A stretch of DNA of 64,000 nt, from positions 75,230,971 through 75,294,970 of the forward strand of contig CM077022.1 in assembly GCA_039090855.1 (NCBI GenBank). Reading direction: 5' to 3'. The translations under genes were made by a program, and so were the position numbers. Below the pieces are notes generated by a model that ran no database searches, was not told the origin of the DNA, and saw only the letters and a list, made by a program, of their open reading frames with translations. The stretch is from Macrothele yani (taxonomy: Eukaryota; Arthropoda; Arachnida; Araneae; Macrothelidae). Positions 36,457-48,827 of the stretch are shown in pieces; the stretch's first letter is position 1, and every line of letters begins with the position of its first letter.

Positions 36457-36850
36457 CCCCTCTCCCCTCCTCTTTAGCAATATCAAACTCAGATCTAACA
36501 CCTATACTGCATCACATAACTGAATCCATCTAATTTTCCCAGGCATTGCTCTTACTACACCTATTTCAACTGTAACGAACTGCCTAAAACGAGACAGACC
36601 TTTACTTTGCATCCAACCCGTAGTAGAGGACCAGCCTAAACATTGCACTGTGTTTTATCCTCTGGTGCCACTCCACTTCAGTGAAACTAGTCTTATACAG
36701 CGGATGAACTTTTCCAGCTACATCAATTCCATTAATTTTATTCACAAATTCTTTGACAAGGGGTAGGGGGCTTTCCTGCTTTGTTGATAACCACACCAAA
36801 ATACTTAAAATATGTTACTCTCTTGTCTTGTTCGGGAAACTTCTGAACTC
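36180..36850 (-). pseudogene. LINE reverse-transcriptase C-terminal fragment
   Basis: The minus strand gives VTYFKYFGVVINKAGK (compare the YLGxxIxxxGK motif after the RT palm), then FTEVEWHQRIKHSAMFRLVL then YYG. Lower down it reads RWFRHMHCIGGKSLPWQMLY, like the RWFGHVxRM motif of non-LTR elements. A (CT)n tract splits it. Stops are frequent. Confidence 0.5.
36394..36454. repeat. (CT)n microsatellite, about 30 repeats
   Basis: An uninterrupted CT run of about 60 bases followed by a C-rich tail. Ser-Leu and Arg-Glu repeat frames across it are artefacts. Confidence 0.98.
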
Positions 36851-37010
36851 CACAATAAATATCTTTAGGAATTCAACTTAAAACAAAAGATTTAAAACTG
36901 ACAACACAGCAATAATTTTTTATTTCCTATTGTTTTAAAAGAATATCCCCCTCCCCATTATTTTGAGGTATATTCATCCAAGTGAGAATCAAAGTCTGTA
37001 AAGAGTAGCT

Positions 37011-37051
37011 GACTACCCTAAGTTAGAGCCACTAGTTCCAGGGAATGAAGA
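37011..37051 (-). mobile_element. SINE fragment
   Basis: ACTACCCTAAGTTAGAGCCA followed by CTAGTTCCAGGGAA matches the middle of the SINE body. Confidence 0.5.
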
Positions 37052-37108
37052 GATTATCTAAAATCCAAAAATATAGTTCAAATTGTCTGTAAGTGAATAT
37101 TAAATCCC

Positions 37109-37288
37109 TTTTTTTTATTGAAGGTTTAACGACCACTGTGAACAACTCGATGGGCTTTAAGCAGTCACCTGTTCCTAATTTAGGGCCATTACGTCCAGGG
37201 AAGGAAAAGAACCAGTGCCATAAGACAAATACAACATCCATGCCTCACCAGGATTCAAAACCCAGTCCCTTCTCGGATTAATGGTCAT
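37109..37288 (-). mobile_element. tRNA-derived SINE, head-truncated
   Basis: T-run, GGTTTAACGACCACTGTG, CCTAATTTAGGGCCATTACG and CACCAGGATTCAAAACCCAG are present. The B box is altered and the A box is missing. Confidence 0.8.
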
Positions 37289-37471
37289 ACAGGGTGCAGT
37301 ATTAAATCCATGGAAGGTCTGTGGAATATACAGAGTGCAGCAGAGTTTCGTAGCCCAACTGGTGGATTTGTTAGACGATGAGATGTGGGCATATGCCATT
37401 GTGGAACAGGAGAAACTGTACCTGTTGACCAAAACTAGCTGCTTGGTGTGGAGTTTTTTAGTACATCTGCT

Positions 37472-40042
37472 TAAAGATTAAAATTAGCGGTCGCCACTCG
37501 CCACGTGGCGACTGGATAACATAAAATGTCCAGTAGAAAAAGTGATTTTAGTTGCCACGCTCGAAAATTTGCCTTTTTTCATTGCTAAAGAATTAATTTG
37601 CATTTTTAAAACACTCCTGTTATAGGAAATGTATTTTCAAATCATCCAAATCGCGCACGGTGAAAAACAGCCCATTCCTCGGCAAATAAGTGGGTATGAT
37701 CTGTTTATAGATTCACTCTTCAAGAACGGGGGTGGCTGTTTGTTTTTCCACTTAAGTTTGTGCACAAAGTAACAATATCGGGAATGGACACCTGTGGCTT
37801 TAGATGGAACTGTGGCATCACAACTAGTCTTCAACAGCTCGTTTTTTAAAGTTTGGTTGCTCTAAAAATGCACGATTTTCCATTGCTTAGGCACTTCTTG
37901 CTTATCATCAAATAAAATGGGCAAGCATTTTCCCTTTTGTTTACAAAAAGAAATCAAAGGCAGAAAATCCGGATTTCCGCGCAGAGTCGCGTTTCCCTTG
38001 CACGTGTGAAGTTGGCTTTAAACAAAATAAAAAAAAAAAAAACTCTTGTCTGCCCCTTAATACAGTAAAATGTTACTAAGGAATGGGTAAACAGAAGTTT
38101 TTCAGCGAAATTATATATGAAAAATCAGTACTGTATTGTTCACTTTGCCGTGATAGTCATTTTTACGGGTCACGGAAAAGGCCGATTCCATCACGGGAGT
38201 TATAAGTACCGATTTTGAAATTTATTTAATTTAACTTTAAAAAAGTGGAAAAGAAAATAACACTTTCCGTATTGATTGGTTTCGAACAACAGGCGGTTAG
38301 AAATAACAAAAACTGCGCTTCACTAGAAAAAACTTTTAAAATACGAAATTGTTCTTTTTCACTATTACTGAAGCTATTAAAAACGAGAAACATAATCAGA
38401 AAAAAATATAACATTAGAATATAACCAGAAAGTGAAGGGAAAGTGCATCTTGGGATAAGAAAAATTCGAAATTTAGAAAACTACGGAACATTTTTCATCC
38501 GTGCTAAAACAATCATTTTCAGGCGACGAACGGCATGAAAGATGCTCAAATTATATCGGACAAATGTCGCAACATTAAAAATATCCAATAAACAGTCCCA
38601 AAAATGTTTGATGAATGTTAGAATTTTGAAAACACGAAAATAAACTTAGAACAAATGATTGAATAACATTATTTCATATTTTTTATTTCTGTAGTATATT
38701 TGATGTTTCCCGTATTCCGTAGCGATCAACGATTTCCGTAGTGACTATGGTGAATTCGTAGCATTTGGAAGATCGGAGGTGGGCAAACAGGAAAAAATGA
38801 CAAATCATTAAAAGTCTACCAAGACAACGTTTTCTGAAGGGGGAAAAACCGACAACCAGATTTTTTATTTCTGTCGTATATTCGATGTTTCCCGTACTCC
38901 GCAGCGATCGACGATTTTCGTAGTGACTCTGGGGAATTCGTAGTATTTGGAAGGTCTGTGGTGGGCAAACAGGAAAAATGACAAATTATTAAAATTCTAC
39001 CAAAACTGAACGTTTTCCGGGGGGGGGAAGCTGACACTGGGTTCGAAAACCGGACAGAATCTGGTGGAATCAGGATACTCTGCAAGCGTTCTTATTTCAT
39101 CATGACTATTTTTTCAACATCTGAAGGTTTATCAATGTTTTTAATTTTTTAATGTAATATTTATTAGAACAACCCAGGAAATTACTGAATATTTTCTGTT
39201 AGTGGTCAGGAATCATTGCAAGTCTAATATAAAGTGACCAGGTTGGTATCACATTTCTCCCAATCTCAGCTGTACCACAAAATGATTCTGCTATAAGATA
39301 TGAAATTCATTTTTGAAAGCTATACAGCCAGTTTTCATTTTGATACCAAGAAGAACCTAACCAAAAATAAATGGAATGAAAAGAAAAATTTAGCAGAATG
39401 GAAGCAGCTTTGAAACATAATATCTGAACATTTTTTATCATCAATAACTCACTAAAAACTGCTAAAGAAACTAAAAACAAGCAATTTTTAGTACATGAAG
39501 GTCATAGCACAAATTATTGAAATACTCAATATTGTTGACTGTTATGCCAAGCAATGCAGAAGTTAAGAGAATGCAAGCATTGTAGGCAATGTTCTTGATG
39601 ACAAGACGATGTTCATGCAAAGAGTGACTTTAGAAAATACAGCAAATTAAATAAAGTAAGTACTCCTTGAAAAATTTAACCCATCCACTGCTATTAATTT
39701 ATGGTGGAGAGATTGAGAGATTTTTTTTTTTTGTGAACATAACGAGAGACCAAATAAAAATGATTAAATTATCTTTCCAATAAAAACTGTTGAAAATTTG
39801 GTTGATGTGGTTGAAGAAATATGTAACTTTTAAGATTATATTTATTAATTTAATTGCACTGGACAATAAACAGTGTGCCCTTGTAACTAATAAGCTTAAA
39901 TGTAACTATGTCTAAATAAATGAAAGGTATTTAGTACAGTGATAAAATGTGTATACAACACGAAATAGCCGTAAGGAAAGTGGCCACTAGATTTTGTCCA
40001 CCCACTGGCCAATGGAAAAAAATCACCAATTTTAATCTTTAT
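37472..40042. mobile_element. hAT-type non-autonomous element, 2.57 kb
   Basis: Flanked by a perfect 8 bp duplication CATCTGCT at 37464-37471 and 40043-40050. Ends are inverted repeats TAAAGATTAAAATTAG and ATAAAGATTAAAATTG. Palindromic CGCCACGTGGCG and CCACTGGCCAATGG blocks lie inside the ends. No transposase is recognised. The interior holds a diverged 182 bp tandem pair. Confidence 0.8.
38680..39050. repeat. Two tandem copies, period about 182 bp
   Basis: Both units contain TATTTGATGTTTCCCGTA-like, TAGTGACTNTGGNGAATTCG and GGTGGGCAAACAGGAAAAA sequence. They differ at many positions, so the duplication is old. Confidence 0.85.
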
Positions 40043-40050
40043 CATCTGCT

Positions 40051-41239
40051 GCATTTCAGCACAACGGCAGAGCTAAACTGATGGTCTCGACTGGTCATAG
40101 AAATGAATGATGTCGGAAGCAAACCACCCAACATGAACCAGAACTTCTCATGGGCTTTAGGGGTGGCTTTGTGCACTCTTTAGGTGGCTCCATGGTATTC
40201 AACCACAGTGCCGATTGCTTACAATTGCTGTAGAGAACTCACTTTACATTGCAGGTTACAATCCGATGCAGAAATCCCTCCCGACTGTGCCTGGAAAGGA
40301 GGAAAAGAACACCTCCAGGCAACATGTCTTATTTACTGCCGTTAAATCTCGTGGCACCCAAGCACATAAAGCTCTTTTACCTTCCCCGGGACTGCCAGGC
40401 GTTGAACAACTATCAAGTGACTTTCGCTTTGGTTTCATAGGCACTTTGCCGCGGATCAGTATCCACAATATTCTTTAGCTCTTCAGCTAAGACAGCTACC
40501 GGTGGATGAACGTAACGAGCATTTGCAAGGGATGCATCTCCTACTTGACATTTTACAAACCATCAGCATATGGTGTGTTTATTAGGAGTAATCTGCCCAA
40601 ACACTGCATTAATGTTTCGGGCCGCTATACCCATGGAATTTCTATGTTGGAACTCGTACAGAAAACTACACGCAACTGGACTGCCTCCTTGGTCTGCTAT
40701 GGCAGAAGCCTAGAACCTTGTCACAAAATGAGGCAGAAGCTAGAACCTTGTCACTTTGTAACACGACATTGCTAGAAGACACTCCGCTGGAGGGGTTGAA
40801 CATACTGAAAGCAGACATTTTATCAGCATTCAGTTGCAACCCAATACAAGTTTAGATAAGTCCAAACCTGTTGCTAGGGACACATTCATGTTTTGGTAGA
40901 AACAACTCTTTGTTAATACCTGCATGCAGAGATTTGTGTGATACAAGCTTGGACAGCACATTACTGACACACAAAAGCAAAACAAACATAAGACAATTAA
41001 TACTGTGAAATTTCAAGACAGGAGGGGGGGGTCTGGAACTTTTGTCTCCACAGTATCAAAAGATGGCAATAATAGAGCATTCAGTTAACTGTTGGCTTAA
41101 ATTATTTTGATAAGATTTACATTTCAAAATCGAAATGCAAGCATATATGGCAACATAATGCAACAATGTGGAACATGGAAAATTTCAAAAATCCATAACA
41201 AGAAACAAGCCAATATTTTTCGCAATACATATAAATATA
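40051..41239. other. Unassigned, weak coding trace
   Basis: Between about 40490 and 40800 one plus frame reads PVDERNEHLQGMHLLLDILQ then TISIW, and later YPWNFYVGTRTENYTQLDCL, with stops. It looks like a decayed gene, probably repeat-derived. I cannot name the family. Confidence 0.3.
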
Positions 41240-41648
41240 TAATGTTCTCCCTAGATTTTTTTAATAGCTGGGTGGAAAGAAATTTCAGATGGATGGTACT
41301 TTTAACGACCCCTTCCCCAATAAAAAAAAAAAGGATGTTTTCCTTAACATTATTATACTTATTAAACATCTTTAGCAGTGTGATAGGCATTAATGTAACA
41401 TAACGTGATAAACAACATTAGAAAATTGTACATCAGTGATAAAAAAAAAAATGAGTACTTACTAATAACTCATATTCAAAACAGATTTTGACCAGTTTTT
41501 ATCAATATTTATGGTGCATGTGGGTATAACTTTTCCACTCTTGCTGTTATGCGCCTTGTGAAAACGTTCATTAAAGGAAATTCAGCTGGACAGCAGAGAA
41601 AATGAGCTAGGCGGGCCGCCCAGTAAAAAGGCTCTAGGGAGAACACTA
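41240..41648. mobile_element. MITE, copy 2, 5 bp target duplication
   Basis: Same family as 22837-23147: ends TAATGTTCTCCCTAGA and (reverse complement) TAGTGTTCTCCCTAGAGCC. ATATA lies on both sides, although the site is low complexity. Longer than copy 1 by about 100 bp. Confidence 0.8.
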
Positions 41649-42157
41649 ATATATATATTATATATAATAGTGTTTTAACTCCAATAACATTTTTACCTTT
41701 CCTTAATCTACAAGCAAAACTATCAGCAAAAGCTGTTAATAATTTGGAAACTATCCTTGTACAGTGTACGTCTACATTCTGAAACTCTGCGAGTCACTAT
41801 GACATACACAATAAATTGATCACACTGTGTATTTATGAAAGATTCAAGACTTACACACTTCTTCACTGGAAAACTATATATCCTGGCTGGAATAAACAGA
41901 ATTTCTAACTAAGACGATCATTATTCCTAGAAAGAGGAAAAAAAGAAATTCGGTTTTTCAAATGTCTTTATATCGAAACTTACAAATTTTCATCTCTAGT
42001 ATTCTACAATATTTGCAAATCAATTACGTACAAAGAATATCACAATTTTCAAAAGATACAGTGATAACTAGGCCTACATTTAAATAACACACCAACAGAA
42101 GTATTTCCACTGCTTAGACATCTAGTAAAATGCATTTAAGACAAAGTGGCTTGTTTG
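41649..42157. other. No recognisable gene
   Basis: AT-rich sequence between a MITE and a SINE. Confidence 0.4.
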
Positions 42158-42320
42158 TTTGGGGTTTAACAACCACTGTGCAAAACTCAATGGGTCATAA
42201 TTTAGAGACACTGGTTTCAGGGAAGGAAGATAGCCAGTACAAGACAATACGAACTCCATGCCTCACCGGGATTTGAACCCTTGACAATCTAGCAGTCCAT
42301 CTCAGATGAATGGTCAGAAG
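42158..42320 (-). mobile_element. tRNA-derived SINE, degraded
   Basis: GGTTTAACAACCACTGTG, ATAATTTAGAGACACTGG and CACCGGGATTTGAACCC are recognisable. The copy has internal deletions and lacks the A box. Confidence 0.7.
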
Positions 42321-43759
42321 AACAAAGTGTGGCTCATATGGTATGGTTAAAACATAAAAGTCGATGGCTACTATGGGCAGCATACACTTGCCAGCTCAGA
42401 CACCCTACCAATACCAGAATGAACAGAATTTTATGGCATTTGTTTTCCTTTATTTCATCAAAATTTTGTAACGCAAATCAACGCCAAATATTGTGGCTGT
42501 GCATAAAACCCATTTTATTTGTTTTACTTTAAATGTTGATTACGTAATCCAGAAAGATATCTTTACATCTGTATCACTTAAAGAAAAATCCTAAACTTAC
42601 TCCATCTTAAATCATCGCATCATCTAGATTTGGTTGTGTTAATGTATAAAGCAACTATCAATTTCATACTTCATGAGTTTGTTCTAAAGTCTATAATCCT
42701 TATTCATAAGTTCTAACCCATATATTTCATTAAGTTCTAACTCATTTTGAGATCATGAAGCTACCTCACCACATTTTCTGTGACTGAAATCATTACTTTA
42801 TAGAATGTCCCTGTGCCCCCTTACAAAATACTATTATTGCATACTAAACTGGCAATTTGAATTGCTACAGAATTACCACAGTTCATTTTCATGGCAAATC
42901 TAGTTTTTGCATACAAACATATATGTACATTCAATGGACAAACCATTGGAGATACCTGCCTAATAGCATATTGGTCCTCCTATAGCATACATAACACCTG
43001 TACACACCGAGGCATCAACTCCACCAGATGCCGGAGGGTTCCTGGAGGTAATGCCAGCCATGCCTGGTTCGGCATTGTCCACAACTCCATCTGAGACATT
43101 GGTCCAGGATCCATGGATCGGATGTTCTGCTCCACAACATCCCAGAGAGCTTCCACAGGCTTTAAATCCGGGGACCTTGGGACCCACTGGATGGTTGCAA
43201 ACTCAGATAAGTGTTTGGGCACAGACCTTTGGGCACAGGATGCGGGAAGGCCATGAAAACGTGTGGGTGATCAGCCAGCACATGCTGGTAGCGCACAGAG
43301 ATTAAGAACGTCTCCAGACATACTAAGGGACCTAATGTGTTCAATGAGGCTTCCCAAACCTTCACAGAACAGGCCTGGCACGACAGGGTCACGGCCTTGT
43401 GCTGACGATGACACACCTGCACCCTTCTGTCAGCTCGGTATAAAAAATGGGATTAATCTGATTATATGGCATGGTACCACTCTGCATGCAGAGGTCCAGT
43501 TTTGATGTTCCTGGCACCAGGCAAAGCTTAATTTCTGATGACGAGCAGGCAACAATAGCTCATGAGCAGGGGTCCAAAAATGTGGTCACCTGGTCGCCCA
43601 GGGCGACCAAAATAATTGTCAGGGCCACTACGGAAAACATCACTGAAAAACATGCACCGTAATTTTCAGTGGTGATTATGAGCTGACACAAGAAACCCTG
43701 AAACTTTCAGCTCAGTGCCAATATACATACTGATATAATGCATATTACGAATATTTATA

Positions 43760-44903
43760 TACTGAGTGGCCACTTTATCACCACCCCCTCAGTACTTCGT
43801 TGGGCCACCTTTTGCCTTTAATACTGCGTCGATTCTTAGTGGCATGAACTCCACGAGATGTTGATAAGTGGTTTGTGGAATCTGAGACCATGCTTGATGA
43901 ATAGCACTTTCCAGGAGTGCGAGATTGCAGGGTTGTGGATCCAGCTGTCTGATGGCTCGTTCAACTTCATCCCACAAATTCTCAATGGGGTTGAGATCTG
44001 GAGATTGTGGGGGCCACCTAAGCAAAGTAAACTCACTGGCATGTTCCTGAAACCAATCCTGTACAATACGAGCACTATGGCAGGACGCATTATCTTGTTG
44101 AAAGTAGCCATCGCCATTGGGATAAACCATCCACATGACAGAATGCACTTGGTCCGCAACGATGTTTAGATATTATGTGCCACTCAGATGTTGATCAACA
44201 TGAATTGAAGGGCTCAAAGCATGCCAGGAAAACATTCCCCAAACCATAACGTTGCCTCCACCAGCTTGAAGGGTTGTAGCAATGCATTTGGGGTCCATGC
44301 TTTCGTGTTGTTTCCACCAAATTTTACTCGGCCATCGGCATGGTGCAACTGAAAACGTGATTCATCGGACCACCTAATTTGTTTCCAATTATCGACTGTC
44401 CAATCCTTGTCCTCCTGTGCGAACTGAAGACGTTTTCTCTTGTTTACTGCAGACAGCAAAGGTGTTCGAACAGGTCTTCGGCTGCCATATCTCACCTGAT
44501 GCAGTGTACGACGAACAGTGCGTGCAGAGATCGTTTGAGGGGATCCTTGATTGAGATGGTCTGTAATTTGCTGCACTGTTGCCTTTCTGTTGTCTGTTAC
44601 CAGTCTGGACACTCTCCGTTCCGCCCGAGAAGTCACTAGTCGACGACGACCACACGTTGCACGTAGAGACCCAGTTTCGGTGATACTCGCTCCAAGGCTC
44701 CGAGCTCCTACAATCATCCCACGTTGAAAGTCCGTCAAATTTCATTTTTTACCCATCTCGTCACCCAAAAATCACTTTACTACTGTCGCAAGCACTAAGC
44801 TTTCCCTTTTTATACTAGCCTCGCCCTCTGGCGGCAACAGCGTGCAGCCATAGCTAATTTGCTTAAAACTGTCAGGTGGTCATAATAAAGTGGCCACTCA
44901 GTG
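43760..44903 (-). mobile_element. Tc1/mariner element of DD36E (Incomer-like) type
   Basis: Ends ACTGAGTGGCCACTTTATCA and (reverse complement) ACTGAGTGGCCACTTTATTA, with TA on both sides. Length 1144 bp. It is inserted inside the hAT element. Its ends are the best preserved in the window, which suggests a relatively young copy. Confidence 0.92.
43789..44738 (-). pseudogene. DD36E transposase, internally deleted
   Basis: The start MTDFQRGMIVGARSLGASI is followed after a short gap by CGRRRLVTSRAERRVSRLV, so about 35-40 residues of the first HTH are missing. The second HTH region TISARTVRRTLHQVRYGSRR is intact. First Asp is in RWSDESRFQLHHADGRV. A frameshift or deletion lies near 44200. Second Asp is in YFQQDNASCHSARIV. 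Glu is in SPDLNPIENLWDEVERAI. Exactly 36 residues separate the last two catalytic residues, a spacing known for the Incomer branch. The end LKAKGGPTKY is standard. Confidence 0.92.
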
Positions 44904-45981
44904 TATATATTAAGCACATATTAACTAGCTACACAACAAATAGGCCCTAGTGCTTGTGCAGTTAAACTTGGCATCTTTTCTTGTACCCAATTTTCTTTTG
45001 CTGTGCAAAATCATTCAGACATTGCATCTTTGAACACAAATTTCGCACTTCATATTATGTTATTTGAGCAGTCTATGTAGATCAGTTTTACTTGAAGCCT
45101 ACAGTGGATTCCATTCAATTTCTAAAAGTAGCTCATTGGATTAACTGAATCTAATATAACCAAATAATTTATATACATGCAATATATAAATGCAACTTTC
45201 AAAATAATGAAAAAAGCCTTCCTTTCGACATGTTATCTTGAGAGCTTATTTGATAACAAAAGAAACACTCGAGGTGTCACAAATCGTCTACATTCAATAT
45301 CCGCACGGACGACATGCAGTGTTTTTAATCAAACACTCCAATTCCCAAAAAAAACTGAACTTGAACTTTTAGTTATCTTTCGCAGCATTTTTAGAAATGA
45401 AATGTCTAAAGCATCTCAGATTCTTCTAAAACTTAAAAACCCGAATTTATGGGTTTGGAATGGGACAAAAACCCGGAATTCCGGGCTACACCCGGATTAC
45501 TACAAACAGGTCTGAATTTTCATCGTATAATCCGTGGATAAACACCGATTTAAAAAAAGTTTTTGTGGCCGCTTGATTTTTAAAAAAAAGTTCAGAGTAA
45601 TTGTGCAGGAGAGGGGAGGGGATTGATTGAAAAAGGAACTCCCTCGTAAAATTTTATTTCCTCAGTTCAGGAGTTTGTACAGAGCGGAATGGAGAGAGGA
45701 GGGGGGTGTCATAGTGAAAGACTGCGGAAATTGTAGGAAGGGTTCACGGAAGTCATTTTGTCTTTGTATTGTTGGGAAACACAAAACACTGACTGTGCTT
45801 TAGCCCTTTCTTCGTCAATCGGCCAATAAAAATATATGCACAGCGCTCGCTGCACGAACCTACACATGCATGCCCCATTTCCATGCTTTGGATCTCGTGT
45901 GCACTGTGCCTCGTATTTTAGTTCATCCTTTGCCATTTTGACCAGTCTTTACTGCTGATATTTTCCTTCAATCGCTATTTA

Positions 45982-46310
45982 TGATGCCGAAAAGGAAATG
46001 TTTCAGTTACACTGCCGAATTTAAACTTAAAGTGGAGGCACAGCTGAGGATATGATCGTGTCACTACGCGATAGTTTTCAAAAGGTCAGAAAACTAGCAC
46101 GCAGTGACACACAAACTGCTGTCTAAAATGTAAACAAACCTGTCGGCAAACTCCGCAGCAGAGTTCATGGAAGTCCACCCCCACCCCCACCCCACACACA
46201 CACACTTTTTTACCTGTGTATAAGCCGATTTCCCTACTTTAAAAGCAGGATTTCTTCCAAAAATTTGACTAACACGCGAGTATATACGGTATTTCTATGA
46301 ATTGTTCTGT
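45982..46310 (+). pseudogene. pogo-like element remnant
   Basis: MPKRKCFSYTAEFKLKVEAQ at 45982 resembles the amino-terminus of pogo/Tigger-type transposases (MPKRxSYTAEFKLxVV). It is followed by frame breaks. The terminal-like sequence GTATAAGCCGATTTCC, then AACACGCGAGTATATACGGT near 46215-46290 resembles pogo-type ends. Most of the transposase is deleted. Confidence 0.5.
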
Positions 46311-46539
46311 ATCAGCGTTTCATCATTGGCAATGTGTAATGCAATTAGAGCAGCTGCATTGAAGTGATTAAACTTTCTGCTCTAGGATGCCACACCGCTA
46401 ATCTTCTTTTGTGTCCGAAGATAAAAATATAATAAAAAAAAATTTTCAAAAATGAATTCCTTTATTTAGCAAGATCGTTTATCTTTTTCTTCAGACCCCG
46501 GGGTCTTTACATAAATACATAAACGACTTTTCTGTCGAA

Positions 46540-46700
46540 AATTCCACTTCTGGATCAGCATTTGTGATGTGCGGATTATACAGCATTTTTTTTTTACTCT
46601 GAATGTCATAATCTGCGAATTATACGCCGGCACAGATTATACGAAGGTAAAAAAAAAAAAATTGTGCGAATTCTAGGATCTGGGAATAATGAAAATTACG
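46540..46700. repeat. Second pogo-like terminal fragment
   Basis: TGTGCGGATTATACAGC, CTGCGAATTATACGCCGGC and AAAATTACGGTATTTCAAG resemble pogo-type termini. No coding part is present. Confidence 0.35.
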
Positions 46701-47350
46701 GTATTTCAAGAATTAGAGAGACCCACACAGACAAAAAAAAAAAAAAAAAAAAAAAAAAGGAGTACCCACTTTTTTTCTTTTTTTTTTTGCCAGTGAGAGA
46801 TAACCTGAGGGTAGAATTTATTGGGGGGCAGAAGTGTACATGACTTTGACATTATACATACCACCCTACCCCCACCCCCGCAGGTCCAATGCCTGGCTCC
46901 TAAAAAGTTTAGCTGGCGGCTATCAGATTTCAGAATATTTTTCTACCCCTGCTCATGAGTAAAGTTTTGGCTCCTATAGACCAAGGTATATGTAGTGTGT
47001 GCTATACTGTTTGCTCACTGATGCTGCTTGTGCTTCCAACATTTAACCTGGCTGCTATTTGCACTGCCACTGCTGAGCGGTTGGTCTGTAAGAGCCTGAA
47101 TAGTTTAAATCAACCCTCATCAACAATGGTGTGGGGTCGGCCACTTCTTACTCTCTTTGCACTAGTACATTCGTCAAATGGTATACCTGTGGCACACCCT
47201 TGACATAGTTGCCCTAGGAAATCCTAAGGTTCTTACCACTTGGGCGATAGAATGACCCTTCTGTCTTGCACCGACTACCAATATTCCCTGTAATCTGCTG
47301 AGCTCACGGCGGCGCAGCTGAAAAATCTTCTGTGCAGTAAGCATTTTAGA

Positions 47351-48827
47351 TTAAAATTCTCAAATCCCTAATTAATTTTCATAAATCAAAAATCAATTAC
47401 CTGCAAAAATAATAAATAAATAAAATTCGGGCTCTCAAAAGTCAAACTTTTCCTAAATGCTGTTCGCCACCTCCTAATTTCGTCTCATTATCCTCTTCAT
47501 TTTCAAAGGCTTCTAGCAAAGTAGCCTCGTGCGAGCAGAGAATGCGAATTAATGTTTTTTCCCATACAGAGAAAGAGCCAGATATTGAATAAACGGTAAA
47601 CAATATTTTCCAAGTACTCTCAAAGATGGTCGAGTCCTAAATTCTCACGGTAGAGTCTTCGGTTTGGGGGAGGAAAATTGAAGTGATTTATTCCTTAAGG
47701 ACTGTAAGATCAGAACGATTTTGCACTTGTTCTATTTGAACTAATTATTTTGCATTTAGGTGTTATATACTTAAATTGGATGTTGCATGGCTGATATTTG
47801 AAATACATATTGCTGGATTACACTGAGCTAACATCTTTAAGTTTAGGGGAGATGGTGTACATACAAGCAATGGTGTAGTACTAATTGAAAAATTACAGGA
47901 ACGTGCTGTGCCTTTAGATCTTTAATACCTTTCTCTTCTTACCCCCCCCATTCCGCCTCTCTTTTTACTTTATTTATAATATAGTACAGTGATCGGTTGA
48001 AATCAGACTTTTGGATTTACATGTTTTGGAATTCAAGGAACAATATTTCACCATTTTGATAAGAAAACACTGAAATGCTGGAACCTGAATTGAGGAGGTT
48101 TCGGGGGCAAAAACTAAAATCAGCCCCATATTATCAAGTAAGATGATGTTGGAAGCTGAAACTAAAGAGTGCAATGCCAGCAATGGTGAAAGCCATTTAT
48201 TACTGGGAGTCTTAGTTCGAGATATTTGGATTGGGGCAGTTTGGGAACAGCATAAAACAATTTTATTACTGGGAATCAAAATTTCTACCACTTCTATGCA
48301 TCTGAAAGTCTCCATACAATTCTATAGACCGCCTGAAAACAAGCGATAGAATACCCTGGAGATTTATTACTTTGCTGGATTTTTTCCGCCTGTGTTAAAC
48401 AAGCTTAAAAAGCTACAGAGAGAAAATCTCCTGCTTTCAGCATAATTAAGGGGCACTTTTAACTGGACTAAATTTACGAGACTCACTAGACATCTTAATA
48501 ATGACTCAATTAATTAAATACCCAATTATAATTATTTCCCCACTGCATTATCCTTACCTAAACATTCTTAACATCAACAGAAAATGGAGTTTCAAGGGAC
48601 TGCCAAGTGAGAGTGGATTTAGAGGCCAACTCTACATTCAAACAAACATGGGACATTTTATTCCACTAACTGTGCAGTTTTTCTGTTGAATTTTTTATTG
48701 GAAAAGAATTACAGGGCATTCACATTTTAAAAAGAAAACACATGTTGTATAATGTTTACCAGAATGTGTGCCAGCTACAAAAAAAAGTATTTAATGCCAT
48801 TGTGACACCACTACATACAGGGTTTGT
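47351..48827. other. No recognisable gene
   Basis: Unique-looking AT-rich sequence without recognisable ends or coding motifs. Confidence 0.35.

Larger units (their letters stand above)
43567..46951. mobile_element. hAT element, 3.38 kb, perfect 8 bp duplication
   Basis: CTCATGAG occurs at 43559-43566 and 46952-46959. Ends are CAGGGGTCCAAAAATGTG and (reverse complement) CAGGGGTAGAAAAATATT. A palindrome GGTCGCCCAGGGCGACC lies near the left end. The interior carries a DD36E element and pogo-like remnants; no hAT transposase is seen. The target was a Tc1-like reading frame, so the insertion is younger than that element. Confidence 0.9.
42970..47344 (-). pseudogene. Tc1-like transposase in two pieces
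   Basis: The upstream piece (47344-46960) reads LSRLQGILVVGARQKGHSIA then QVVRTLGFPRATMSRV, the HTH of Tc1-like proteins. The downstream piece resumes with CQEHQNWTS, then stop-SD-stop-SHFLYRADRRV, a decayed WSDESxF block with the first Asp. It ends with RSPDLKPVEALWDVVEQNIR, which holds the Glu. The QQDN block with the second Asp is missing between MAFPHPVPKG and the LSEFATIQW segment, so about 20 residues are deleted. The copy is inactive. Confidence 0.8.
42927..47350 (-). mobile_element. Tc1-like element split by a hAT insertion
   Basis: A minus-strand Tc1-like transposase begins near 47344, is broken at 46952, resumes at 43566 and ends near 42970. The break is exactly filled by the hAT at 43567-46951. 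Removing it leaves about 1.0 kb. The left end near ATTCAATGGACAAACC has no partner at the right, so the outer limits are approximate. Confidence 0.7.

Noticed and set aside
36233..36523. Open frames with long Ser-Leu or Arg-Glu repeats
   Set aside because: They are read-through of the (CT)n microsatellite, not proteins.
40490..40800. Retroviral-like or LINE coding sequence
   Set aside because: The frame looks protein-like but carries no recognisable RT, RNase H or integrase motif and has several stops.
46741..46760. Poly-A and poly-T runs as signs of processed pseudogenes
   Set aside because: A- and T-runs are common throughout and no spliced coding sequence adjoins them.
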